DNA of 33,054 bases from Labilibaculum manganireducens (GCF_002843385.1 NZ_MVDE01000048.1:1-33054), one strand, 5' to 3'; shown: positions 24,227-32,831, numbered from the stretch's first letter. The notes: generated from the letters alone by a model not told the origin. Numbers and translations are program-made.

Positions 24227-24700
24227 ATGAAAAAAAAATTGATTTTAATATTTAGTTTCTTTTTATTAATTGCTTGTCATAACACAAAAAACATTGAGCA
24301 ATCTCAACCTGTTAAAAAGGAGATTAATAAAAATGAATTGCAAGATGATAAACATAGTTTTATTGAGGAGCAAGAAAATTATTTTACCCAAGACGATATA
24401 GAAAAATTAGATTCATTTTTTAGAAATATTGTTACATCCGAAATAGAAAATAATATACCCTTTGTTTTTGATGAAAAAGATCTTGATAATCTGAAAAAGG
24501 AACTAAAAAAAGAGGATTTTGATTCTTTTAGATTAAAACATGATAAAAAAGAATATAACGAATTTATCTTTTTAGATATTTTGGATAGAGAAAAATTTGA
24601 AGATGATGGTGAAATTTATTATTCCGAGACCAATACTATGTACAAATTAACTAAAAATAAAAATAAAGTATACGTTGAATTTGCTGGCATTGCAGGATAG
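24227..24700 (+). CDS. Lipoprotein, probable immunity to CHAP tip 2
   Basis: 157 residues. The signal MKKKLILIFSFFLLIAC has a good lipobox (LIAC). A charged tether leads to a helical, Asp/Glu/Lys-rich body (DDIEKLDSFFRNIVTSE, DLDNLKKELKKEDFDSFRL) and a short beta end (TMYKLTKNKNKVYVEFAG). No known family. It lies 11 bp after the toxin gene. It shows no visible similarity to the lipoprotein behind tip 1 although both toxins have the same fold. Confidence 0.7.
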   Translation: MKKKLILIFSFFLLIACHNTKNIEQSQPVKKEINKNELQDDKHSFIEEQENYFTQDDIEKLDSFFRNIVTSEIENNIPFVFDEKDLDNLKKELKKEDFDSFRLKHDKKEYNEFIFLDILDREKFEDDGEIYYSETNTMYKLTKNKNKVYVEFAGIAG

Positions 24701-24864
24701 TGTGCAATGTTTCTGATCCTAGTTTGTATTCATATGGTACTGGTTAGAATCGTACTTAGAACTAGACCAGTTTTTATAAGAAGGCCATAGCGAAAAATGA
24801 AAAAGTTCATGGAGAATAAGAAACCGTACCGTAAGAAGAAAACTAAAAAATAGACTAAATATCG

Positions 24865-24889
24865 AAAAGCCCTTTTAGGGCTTTTTTTT
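24865..24889 (+). terminator. Intrinsic terminator ending the island
   Basis: AAAAGCCCT pairs with AGGGCTTTT around a TTT loop, with further T residues. It marks the right end of the cassette array. Confidence 0.85.
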
Positions 24890-25048
24890 GCTCCGATAAA
24901 TCTTCATTAGCTAAATATGCTTTATACAGGTGCTGATAGAATAGTGCAAAACAACAAGCACTTCAATTGCCAGAATTAAATAAATTTCCAAAATCAGCCA
25001 TTGCCCCACCCTCTTTTTAGTGAAACATCCTCATTCAATGACTTGAGC

Positions 25049-25322
25049 GATTTTCAAAATTGAAAAATCATCACTCGGACGACTGTAGTCATTTTCGAAA
25101 TTGAAAATTGATCACTCGGATGACTGTAGCCATTTTCGAAATTGAAAAATCATCACTCGGAGGACTGTGGTCGTTTTCGAAATTGAAAAATCGTCACTCG
25201 GAAGACTGTGGTCATTTTCGAAATTGAAAAATGATCACATTGGACGACTGTAGCCATTTTCGAAATTAAAACATCATCACTCGGAAGACTGTGGCCATTT
25301 TCGAAATTAAAAAATCATTCCG
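25049..25322. repeat. Tandem array, 41-bp unit, 6 full copies plus one partial
   Basis: Units begin at 25049, 25090, 25131, 25172, 25213 (42 bp) and 25255, with a partial at 25296. The consensus starts CATTTTCGAAATTGAAAAAT and ends near CACTCGGANGACTGTNGT. Each has an internal dyad (TTTTC..GAAAA, core TTTCGAAA). It lies between convergent genes in the spacer 24890-25464, which has no coding frame and nothing else recognised. Confidence 0.92.
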
Positions 25323-25464
25323 AACACCAATTGTATCCGTTTCTCAAAATTGAATATTGATTTTTCAATCAGCAAAAAAGAAAATACAAGGCAAATTATT
25401 ATCTCAGCTGTAGAAGAACTGTACTGAACCGACTTTCTATTTGCTGGAAAAGCCAATCAAGAAT

Positions 25465-25498
25465 AAAAAAAAAACAGCCGAACCCTAAGGCCCGGCTG
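25465..25498 (-). terminator. Intrinsic terminator of htpG
   Basis: On the minus strand CAGCCGGGCC pairs with GGGTTCGGCTG-type arms (about 10 bp with G-U pairs), followed by a run of ten T. Confidence 0.88.
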
Positions 25499-25523
25499 CA
25501 AATTATATTGTATGAACGATCAA

Positions 25524-27575
25524 TTACTTAATCATATCAACACTTCGTTTTACGAATTTTGCTAACTCAGCACCTTTCAACATGTTGTTGGCAAGCAATG
25601 CAAGGTCGATTAATTGTTTCACCAATTGATTGTCCTTTCCATATCCTTTTAGCAATGCTTCTTTTTCAGCATTCACCGCAGAAATTTGCTTCTGAACCTC
25701 AGCCATTTTATCTTTTTCCTCCTGAGGAACTTCGTCTTCTTTCTTGTCCTTTTTCAAAGCATCCAATTGGGCTCTTTCCTCCAAAATTGGTGTCAATTTT
25801 GCTGAAACCTCAGCAAGCTTCTCTCCCATTTTAGCATCCTTATCAGCAAGAATAGTTGCAATTAAAGCATGATCGGAGTTCACTACCAAGTTGAAAGAAT
25901 CAGGCATTTCACCATAGAAACCCATTCCTGCATTCATAGCAGCCATATCTTTCATACGACGCATAAATTCCGATTGAGTAATCAGTAATGGTTGTGCATC
26001 TGCTCCTAACGATTCGAAAGCTACAATATAGTTTACTTTCCCCGATGGCAAATGAGAATTAAAAACAGGAATCAAATCATTTCTTTGAGCCTCGGTAAGC
26101 TTCGATGCTTTTACCTCATCCTTCTGAATCAATTTGTCGATGATATCTGAATCAACACGAACATATTTTGTAGTTGGTGTTTTTTGCTCCAAATGGTTAA
26201 TCAAGTGATTATCCAACTGACTGTCCATCACCAAAACATCATATCCTTTTGCTTTCGCAGCCTCAATGTAAGTGTACTGAGCATCTACATCAGTAGCATA
26301 TAAGGTAATGATATTACTATCTTTGTCGGTCTGATTTTCCTTGATAATCGCCTCATATTCTTCCATTGTAAAATACTTTCCTTCGGTATTTTTGAACAAC
26401 ATGAATTTTTTAGAACGATCGTAAAATTTCTCTTCAGTCAACATTCCGTACTGAATAAAAATGCGTAAATCATCCCATTTTTTCTCGAAATCTGCACGGT
26501 CATTCTTGAAAATATCATTCAAGCTATCGGCAACTTTCTTAGAAATATGACTGGCAATTTTCTTCACATTACCATCACTTTGCAAGTAAGAACGAGATAC
26601 GTTTAATGGAATATCCGGAGAATCAAGCACACCATGAAGCATGGTTAAGAATTCAGGAACAATTCCTTCTACCGAATCGGTAACAAATACCTGATTGCAA
26701 TACAATTGAATTTTGTTCTTTTGAATTTCAACGCTGTTTTTAATTTTTGGGAAATACAGCACACCGGTCAGATTAAAAGGATAATCAACATTCAGGTGAA
26801 TGTGAAACAATGGATCCTCACCCATTGGATACAACTGACGGTAAAAATCGCTGTAATCTTCCTCTTTCAAATCTGCAGGTTTCTTTGTCCATGCAGGATT
26901 TGTATCGTTAATAATATTGTCCTCATCAGTATCAACATTCTTACCGTCTTTCCATTCCTTTTTCTTTCCAAAAGCAATTTCTACAGGTAAAAACTTACAA
27001 TATTTGTTCAACAATTCCTGAATACGGCTCTCTTCCAAAAAGGCTTCTTCCTCTTCCGAAATGTGCATTACAATATCAGTTCCCCGGTCAGCTTTTTCTA
27101 CTTTCTCCAAAGTATATTCAGGATTTCCTTCACAACTCCATTTTACTGCTTCGGCGCCTTCTTTGTGCGAAAGAGTAACAATATCCACCTTATCGGATAC
27201 CATAAACGAAGAGTAAAAACCCAATCCAAAATGACCAATAATGGCATTCGCCTGATCTTTGTATTTATCCATGAATTCTTCCGCTCCCGAAAAAGCAATC
27301 TGATTGATGTATTTTTCAATCTCTTCCTGAGTCATACCAATACCATTATCGGAAATAGTAATCGTCTTTGCTTCTTTATCAATACTAACAGAAACTCTTA
27401 ATTCTCCTACTTCCCCCTTAAATTCTCCTGAGGAAGCTAAAGTTTTCAATTTCTGAGTTGCATCAACTGCATTTGAAACAATTTCACGCAAAAAGATGTC
27501 GTGATCTGAGTACAAAAACTTCTTAATAATTGGAAACAGATCGTTACTGGTAACACCAATTTTTCCTGTTGACAT
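25524..27575 (-). CDS. htpG: Chaperone HtpG (bacterial Hsp90)
   Basis: 683 residues, slightly longer than the E. coli protein. GHKL ATPase motifs are complete: FLREIVSNAVDA (Glu31, Asn35, Asp39), ISDNGIGM (Asp76-Met81) and GHFGLGFYS (114-122). The middle domain shows SDFYRQLYP, LFHIHLNVDYPF, VRVDSDIIDKL and RSYLQSDGNVKKI; the C-terminal dimer domain includes RMKDMAAMN. An acidic lysine-rich insert (KKEWKDGKNVDTDEDNI) near residue 210 is usual in Bacteroidota. ATP-driven folding and remodelling of client proteins in the cytoplasm, stress-induced. Divergent from the DUF5686-type gene, with a possible sigma-54-like promoter upstream. Confidence 0.97.
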   Translation of the reverse strand: MSTGKIGVTSNDLFPIIKKFLYSDHDIFLREIVSNAVDATQKLKTLASSGEFKGEVGELRVSVSIDKEAKTITISDNGIGMTQEEIEKYINQIAFSGAEEFMDKYKDQANAIIGHFGLGFYSSFMVSDKVDIVTLSHKEGAEAVKWSCEGNPEYTLEKVEKADRGTDIVMHISEEEEAFLEESRIQELLNKYCKFLPVEIAFGKKKEWKDGKNVDTDEDNIINDTNPAWTKKPADLKEEDYSDFYRQLYPMGEDPLFHIHLNVDYPFNLTGVLYFPKIKNSVEIQKNKIQLYCNQVFVTDSVEGIVPEFLTMLHGVLDSPDIPLNVSRSYLQSDGNVKKIASHISKKVADSLNDIFKNDRADFEKKWDDLRIFIQYGMLTEEKFYDRSKKFMLFKNTEGKYFTMEEYEAIIKENQTDKDSNIITLYATDVDAQYTYIEAAKAKGYDVLVMDSQLDNHLINHLEQKTPTTKYVRVDSDIIDKLIQKDEVKASKLTEAQRNDLIPVFNSHLPSGKVNYIVAFESLGADAQPLLITQSEFMRRMKDMAAMNAGMGFYGEMPDSFNLVVNSDHALIATILADKDAKMGEKLAEVSAKLTPILEERAQLDALKKDKKEDEVPQEEKDKMAEVQKQISAVNAEKEALLKGYGKDNQLVKQLIDLALLANNMLKGAELAKFVKRSVDMIK

Positions 27576-27624
27576 AGTTATATCGTTTTAAAATTTTGAA
27601 TTACAATTTTTCGAATGTGGAATA

Positions 27625-27641
27625 GTCAAAGCCTATGCCAA
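27625..27641 (-). promoter_or_regulatory. Possible sigma-54-like promoter for htpG
   Basis: Minus-strand TTGGCATAGGCTTTGAC has the GG at -24 and a TTGA where TTGC is expected at -12, with correct spacing, and would start RNA about 40 bases before the htpG codon. Upstream, CTGTC/GACAG elements at 27652, 27662 and 27691 could be activator sites. The rest of 27700-27976 is AT-rich with nothing recognised. Confidence 0.35.
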
Positions 27642-27976
27642 GAGAAATTTTCTGTCAATAAGACAGGAAACAAGAAAAAATTTCAGAATACTGTCAGTTC
27701 TTCTCAAATTAAACGACAAATAAAGTACATAATTCTTAGCTGCAACACATCGCCATTTGGCGTCATATTACTGATAATTGTATACTGGCACTTGACAAAG
27801 CATATTAAATACTATTCCTTTTTGTTAAAAAATTATAAAACGCAACTGCTGTTTAACTTTATATTATATTTTCCTGATAAATTTACATTCCTCAAAAGGA
27901 AGCAATATCAGCCAATTAAAATTCCATTGTATCCTTTTAAAACTTTCAATCGTCTTAGTCTTACCAAAAACAAAAT

Positions 27977-30610
27977 ATGATCAAATTCACAATTAGCTCC
28001 CTACTACTCTTATGCTCCTTACTGAGCAACGCACAACAAATTACAGGTACAATATCCGATACGGATGGCAATGCCATTCCCTTTGCCAATATCTACATAA
28101 AAATGCTGGCTACCGGAACGACTTCAAATATCGACGGACAGTATCAATTAGACCTCCCCAAAGGCGAATGGGAGCTCGAATACCGGTATTTGGGTTTTAA
28201 AACCAAAAATGTAAAGGTGAGCATCAACAACAAAGATGTGGAAATGAATGTTGCTCTTGCGCCTCAAACTTATCAGCTAAAAGAAGTAAAAGTATTGGCC
28301 AGCGGTGAAGATCCTGCCTGCTATGTAATGCGAAAAGCAATTGCAATGGGCGATTATTATACTAAGCAGGTTAGTGAGTACGACAATACGGTTTACTTGA
28401 AAGGATCGGGAAAGATTACCAGTGTTCCTCGGCTTTTTAAAAAGAAATTGGCAGAACAAGATATTACAGAAGGCAAGACCTTTGTAACGGAAAACATATC
28501 AAAAATTCACTTCGAATTGCCCGATAAAATTGAGGAGGAAGTAATATCGGTTCGTTCATCGGGTTTAGGTGAAGAGGCCAACCCAATGCAGTTTATTACC
28601 GCGAACTTATACGATACCAAAGAAGATGGATTCATTTCCCCTTTGGATAAAACCGCATTTTCCGTCTACAAATTTGAGTTGGAATCGGTTTTTGAAGATC
28701 AGGGAAGAATGATCAACAGAATAAAGGTAACGCCCAAACGAAAAGGGAAAGATTTGTTTCGAGGTTTCTTAAACATCGCCGAAAATTTCTGGAACATCCA
28801 TTCTGTTGATTTAAAACTCAATCTTCCAATGACCGATGTGCACATGCATCAATTGTACGCTCCTGTTAGCGAAAGTGTATGGATGCCGGTAAGCTTCGAC
28901 TTTGATGTGAATTTTAAAGGCATGGGATTTGGCATGAATATGATATATGTGGCTTCCATTAAAGATTATAAAATTGTATTAAATCCAGATTTGGATCATG
29001 ATTACCTAAAACAACAGGAACTGGCTTTAAAGCAGGAAGCTGAAAGCATCAAGGAAGTAACCAACCAGCAAGATTCAAAAGTTCTGTCTGTTAAAGAAAA
29101 AAAGCGGAAAGATGAAATCCAAAATCTTTTGGAAAAGGACGATATGAATAATGCGGAGATGCGAAAGTTGTACCGCTTGATGGAAAAAGAAAATCAGGAA
29201 AAGCGTTCAGAGAAGGTAAAAGAACCACTGGAAATTAAAATCGAAAAGCTGAAAATTGCTAAAGATGCCAAAGATAAAGATTCCTTGTACTGGACTCAGA
29301 TGAGACCCATTCCTCTATCGGAAGATGAAAAGATTAGTTTCACAAAAAAGGATTCGATCGAAATTGTTCGTAACACTCCTGAATACAAAGATTCTGTTCG
29401 TCAGGCTAATCGAAAGTTTAAATTCAAACATGTTTTGTTTGGAAAAACGTATCAGTACAAAGAAGAAAATTCTTCACTCACGATTCCATGCCTTTTTGCC
29501 TTCGATAAGATTTCCTACAACACGGTTCAGGGTTTTACATTTAATGCACCTTTCAGATATACTAAAAAGGATACCATTGGTCATTATTTCGATTTATCAC
29601 CTGATTTCACTTATGCCTTCTCCCGAAAGCATCTCGATTATTCATTAAGCAGCAGGTATCGTTACAACGGTATGAAACGTGCTTGGATAGGTTTTAAAGG
29701 AGGAAGTAAAGCGGTTGATTTCAATGAAAACTCAGGTATTAATCCGATGCTGAATGCTATGACTTCATTATACTATAAGGACAATCACTTAAAACTGTAT
29801 GACAAAAACTATGTGAATATCTGGCATGAAACCGATCTGGCAAATGGATTAAATCTCCATACAGAATTGGAGTATGCCAACCGAAAACAATTATACAACA
29901 CCAATAAATTCTATTTCACGGGTCCGAAAGAGAATGCCTACACTCCCAATATCCCAGCAGGAGTAAATCCAGAATTGATTCGAGACAATAAAGCTTTCAC
30001 TTTTACAGCCGAATTAGAATACACCCCTCGCCATCGATATTCCATAAAGAAAGGTGTTAAGGACATGGTCAATTACCATTCCCAACCAGTTTTCTCCTTG
30101 CTTTACAAACAGGGAATTAGCGATGTGCTCGATTCGGAAACCGACTATTCTTTACTGGAAGCCTCGGTAAAGCAAGCATTTGATATAGGTTTTAACGATC
30201 GAATAAACTATAGTGCCCGAGCTGGAAGTTTCCTTACCAACAACAAGACTTTCTTTGCTGATTACCGCCATTTTAACACCAGCAAACCAGTACTTATGTT
30301 TGCGAACAAATGGGATACTTTCCGATTACTGGATTTTTACCAGCACTCTACTACCGAGGATTATTTGGAAGCACATATTCAATACACATCCGATCGATTT
30401 CTGTTAAAACGATTGCCAATACTGAACAATTCATTGGCCATTCAGGAGAAATTATTTGCCAATTACTTAACTCATGCTGACAAAAAGAACTATTGGGAAG
30501 TTGGTTACAGTTTGTCGCAAATATTCCTTTTGCTGGACGTAGAAGTTGTTTGGAGTTTTGATGGCAAGCACCACCGGGATACTGGAATTAAATTAAAATT
30601 TAACTTGTAA
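27977..30610 (+). CDS. Outer-membrane DUF5686 / carboxypeptidase-regulatory-like protein
   Basis: 877 residues. The signal peptide ends at LLSNAQ. Residues 20-105 are the CarboxypepD_reg-like beta-sandwich (ITGTISDTDGNAIPFANIYI..SNIDGQYQLDLPKGEWELEYRYLGFKT..V.L.PQTYQLKEV) seen at the N-terminus of SusC/TonB-linked proteins. The rest matches the layout of DUF5686: DPACYVMRKAIAM, a charged coiled stretch (about 345-430) and a beta-rich C-terminal barrel (YALDLSP-type strands, ending GIKLKFNL). No plug domain typical of TonB receptors is seen. Location is the outer membrane; function unknown. Monocistronic, with a terminator close behind. Confidence 0.82.
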   Translation: MIKFTISSLLLLCSLLSNAQQITGTISDTDGNAIPFANIYIKMLATGTTSNIDGQYQLDLPKGEWELEYRYLGFKTKNVKVSINNKDVEMNVALAPQTYQLKEVKVLASGEDPACYVMRKAIAMGDYYTKQVSEYDNTVYLKGSGKITSVPRLFKKKLAEQDITEGKTFVTENISKIHFELPDKIEEEVISVRSSGLGEEANPMQFITANLYDTKEDGFISPLDKTAFSVYKFELESVFEDQGRMINRIKVTPKRKGKDLFRGFLNIAENFWNIHSVDLKLNLPMTDVHMHQLYAPVSESVWMPVSFDFDVNFKGMGFGMNMIYVASIKDYKIVLNPDLDHDYLKQQELALKQEAESIKEVTNQQDSKVLSVKEKKRKDEIQNLLEKDDMNNAEMRKLYRLMEKENQEKRSEKVKEPLEIKIEKLKIAKDAKDKDSLYWTQMRPIPLSEDEKISFTKKDSIEIVRNTPEYKDSVRQANRKFKFKHVLFGKTYQYKEENSSLTIPCLFAFDKISYNTVQGFTFNAPFRYTKKDTIGHYFDLSPDFTYAFSRKHLDYSLSSRYRYNGMKRAWIGFKGGSKAVDFNENSGINPMLNAMTSLYYKDNHLKLYDKNYVNIWHETDLANGLNLHTELEYANRKQLYNTNKFYFTGPKENAYTPNIPAGVNPELIRDNKAFTFTAELEYTPRHRYSIKKGVKDMVNYHSQPVFSLLYKQGISDVLDSETDYSLLEASVKQAFDIGFNDRINYSARAGSFLTNNKTFFADYRHFNTSKPVLMFANKWDTFRLLDFYQHSTTEDYLEAHIQYTSDRFLLKRLPILNNSLAIQEKLFANYLTHADKKNYWEVGYSLSQIFLLLDVEVVWSFDGKHHRDTGIKLKFNL

Positions 30611-30622
30611 CTAATCTTTTAT

Positions 30623-30670
30623 CACAAAAGCTGACAGATCTTAGAATCTTGTCAGCTTTTGTGGTTTTAT
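30623..30670 (+). terminator. Intrinsic terminator of DUF5686-type gene
   Basis: A 14-bp perfect stem (CACAAAAGCTGACA with TGTCAGCTTTTGTG), then GTTTTAT. Confidence 0.85.
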
Positions 30671-30716
30671 TAAACAGTAAAGAACAATTATCCGATGGTT
30701 TTAATCAAGCCTTATT

Positions 30717-31080
30717 GTCGAGAGCAGTTTGCCAACGGAAAATGCAGTAAAACAATCGTCGAGAGCAGTTTGCCACGTGGTTTTGGTCAACTCTGATCGT
30801 CGAGAGCATTTTGCCGAGTGGATTTCCCCAACATTGGTCGTCGAGAGCAATTTGCCACATAGTTTTGTCCAACTTTTTTCCACAAAAGGCAATTTGCCAA
30901 CGGAAAAAGCAGTAAAACAATCATCGAGAGCAGTTTGCCATGTGGATTTCCTCAACTTTTATTGTCGAGAGCATTTTGCCACGTGGATTTCCCCAACTAT
31001 GACTGCCGGAGGGCATTTTGCCAACGGAATATGCAGCAAAATAATCGTGGAGAGTGTTTTTACCCATGGATTTTTCCAAC
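30717..31080. repeat. Tandem array, 41-bp unit, 9 copies
   Basis: The start GTCGAGAGCA(N)TTTGCCA recurs at 30717, 30758, 30799, 30840, 30882, 30923, 30964, 31006 and 31047, so steps are 41 or 42. Two tail types alternate irregularly: CAACGGAAAATGCAGTAAAA (units 1, 5, 8) and CACGTGGATTTCCCCAAC (units 2, 3, 4, 6, 7, 9, with variants). It lies between convergent genes. Frames through it rotate because 41 is not a multiple of three, so it is non-coding. Confidence 0.92.
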
Positions 31081-31096
31081 GACAAAAACTCACTAT

Positions 31097-31549
31097 CTAT
31101 TTTAACCTTTTAACAATAACAGATTTTTCTACACCTTCAATTTTCATTTTAAATACTCCTGAGCTAGATTTATATATCAATATTTCTGGACTAAAAAGAT
31201 ATTTATAGTCTATTTGATAATCTTGCTGTAACCAAATCTCTCCATTTATCAATTTCACGACAGTCTCGCCCTCCCATCCAGTAAATTCTCCATTTATTCT
31301 AGTTTCTATCACATCGGGGCTTTGAGACGTTTTAGCAGCTTCAGCATACCCTTTGTAATAGCCTTTTTTAAACATTGAATCACAAAAAAACAACAAATAA
31401 TCTTTTTGTTCCTCGCTTAGTAAATCAACTCCAATTGCATCTTGGAGCTTAGGATTCATTATATCATTAAGTTTATATTTAGGTGGCTCTTGCCCATAAA
31501 TAGAATAAGAATAACATATAGAAAGAATGCATACAAATATACTTCTCAT
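31097..31549 (-). CDS. Small secreted protein of unknown function
   Basis: 150 residues. The signal peptide ends near SIYGQ. The body is a helical segment (30-75) followed by a compact beta domain: VIETRINGEFTGWEGETVVKLINGEIW.QQDY.IDYKYLFSPEILIYKSSSGVFKMKIEGVEKSVIVKRL. This beta domain resembles an uncharacterised conserved module found in small bacterial secreted proteins (recalled, not searched). It begins 7 bp after the M28 peptidase gene on the same strand, so the two are co-transcribed and probably both act in the envelope. Confidence 0.65.
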   Translation of the reverse strand: MRSIFVCILSICYSYSIYGQEPPKYKLNDIMNPKLQDAIGVDLLSEEQKDYLLFFCDSMFKKGYYKGYAEAAKTSQSPDVIETRINGEFTGWEGETVVKLINGEIWLQQDYQIDYKYLFSPEILIYKSSSGVFKMKIEGVEKSVIVKRLK

Positions 31550-31556
31550 ATCACAA

Positions 31557-32831
31557 TTATTTACGAGTTATCTTACCGTTAGTATAATCTCTCACCAATT
31601 TAAACATTCCTTCGAACTGTGTGTAAGGTAATTTATCGGCAGTATCGGTTGTTTCATGATAATCGGAGTTATCGCCATGCGTATAAAAGAAAACTGCTTT
31701 TACACCTTTCTCGTGAAAGGATGCATGATCGGAAGAAGATGATTCTCCTGTTCCAAACATCTTAAACACATACTCTTTCTCCTTATTAATTGCCTCGAAT
31801 TTCGCCATTTCCTCAGGAACCATTTTCCCGTTAATAACAAATATTCCTTCCGAACCAGTTGCCACCATATCAAAATTAAGATTGATTTTGGTTTTGCTTA
31901 ATGAAACCAAAGGATTTTCAGCATAATATTTCGAGCCAAGCAATCCAGCTTCTTCTCCACTAAACAACGCAAAAACCAATGTGTAGTTAGGCTTCTTTTT
32001 TAAGGATTTAAAATGCTTTGCCAAATTCAAAACCATTGCAACTCCACTTGCATTGTCGTTTGCCCCCGGATACATATTATCACCAAAATGTCCTAAATGG
32101 TCGTAATGTGCCGAAAAAACAATACATGTGTCCGATTTTCCTGGCAAATAACCAACTATATTCTGCGTTTGATACTCTTCAATAAATTCGCTTTTTATAT
32201 CGTAAGTAATCTTCTTTGCATCCGAGGAAATCACATCCGGCTTTACCATGAAGGTTGTATAGACAACAGTTTGTGTTCGTGCGGAGAATTTCAATTTTCC
32301 ATCAATCAGAACAATCCCTTTTGCATCAAACACATTCTTTTTTAACATGCTTTGCGCAAAATTATACAAATCCTTATTATTTAATCCGGTAGAATCAATA
32401 GCCAAAAAGGAATTGGAATGATCTTTCTTCATAAAATCACCCAGCACACGGGAATTTGTTAAAACATCCTTCGTAATCCATATTAATTCAGATTCTCCAA
32501 CGCACGATTTTGTGTTTGGATTCACAATATATTCACTTGCGTCCACCAACTCTTTGCCGTCTAAAATCAATTTAGGATTTGCTGGGTAGGTATTGATCGA
32601 AGTGGCATATGACTGATAATAATTATCCGAAAAGCCTTTTAATCCAATACTTTTCATCTCTGTTGCCAAATAAACTGCTGCAATGCTGTCTCCTTTATTC
32701 ACATAACCGCGTCCGTGAAACTCTTCCGAGCTTAACTTTTCCACCAATTGTCTGGTGTAATTCATATCCTGTGCAAAAGCACCAAGGCATGCCAGTCCAA
32801 AGCTTGCGAACAGAGTAATTCTTTTTATCAT
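31557..32831 (-). CDS. Secreted M28-family zinc aminopeptidase
   Basis: 424 residues. The signal peptide ends at LGAFAQ. The M28 catalytic domain has all expected residues: SAHYDHLG (His242, Asp244), GANDNASG (bridging Asp259), SGEEAGLLGS (Glu293 base, Glu294 ligand), NLNFDMV (Asp321) and SDYHETTDTADKL (His392). A PA-like insert lies between residues 75 and 225 (STGLNNKDLY..KGIVLIDGKL). Function: removal of N-terminal residues or dipeptides from peptides outside the cytoplasm, for nutrition. First gene of a two-gene operon with the small secreted protein. Confidence 0.92.
   Translation of the reverse strand: MIKRITLFASFGLACLGAFAQDMNYTRQLVEKLSSEEFHGRGYVNKGDSIAAVYLATEMKSIGLKGFSDNYYQSYATSINTYPANPKLILDGKELVDASEYIVNPNTKSCVGESELIWITKDVLTNSRVLGDFMKKDHSNSFLAIDSTGLNNKDLYNFAQSMLKKNVFDAKGIVLIDGKLKFSARTQTVVYTTFMVKPDVISSDAKKITYDIKSEFIEEYQTQNIVGYLPGKSDTCIVFSAHYDHLGHFGDNMYPGANDNASGVAMVLNLAKHFKSLKKKPNYTLVFALFSGEEAGLLGSKYYAENPLVSLSKTKINLNFDMVATGSEGIFVINGKMVPEEMAKFEAINKEKEYVFKMFGTGESSSSDHASFHEKGVKAVFFYTHGDNSDYHETTDTADKLPYTQFEGMFKLVRDYTNGKITRK

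Noticed and set aside
24797-24853. Tiny frame MKKFMENKKPYRKKKTKK
   Set aside because: Only 18 residues, highly basic and A-rich, no ribosome-binding site; it may be a remnant of a lost cassette but cannot be supported.
15400-24889. Complete T6SS or phage-like particle locus
   Set aside because: Only a PAAR protein and effectors are present; no sheath, tube, VgrG, baseplate or ATPase genes.
25049-25322. CRISPR array
   Set aside because: Whole 41-bp units are conserved, with no unique spacers and no cas genes.
27615-27980. 121-residue plus-strand frame between htpG and the DUF5686-type gene
   Set aside because: Low-complexity lysine/phenylalanine-rich translation with no homology cue; it overlaps the likely htpG promoter and the next start codon.
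30701-31208. Open frames of 84 and 159 residues through the second array
   Set aside because: They arise from the repeat itself; a 41-bp period rotates the frame, and no domain or start site supports them.
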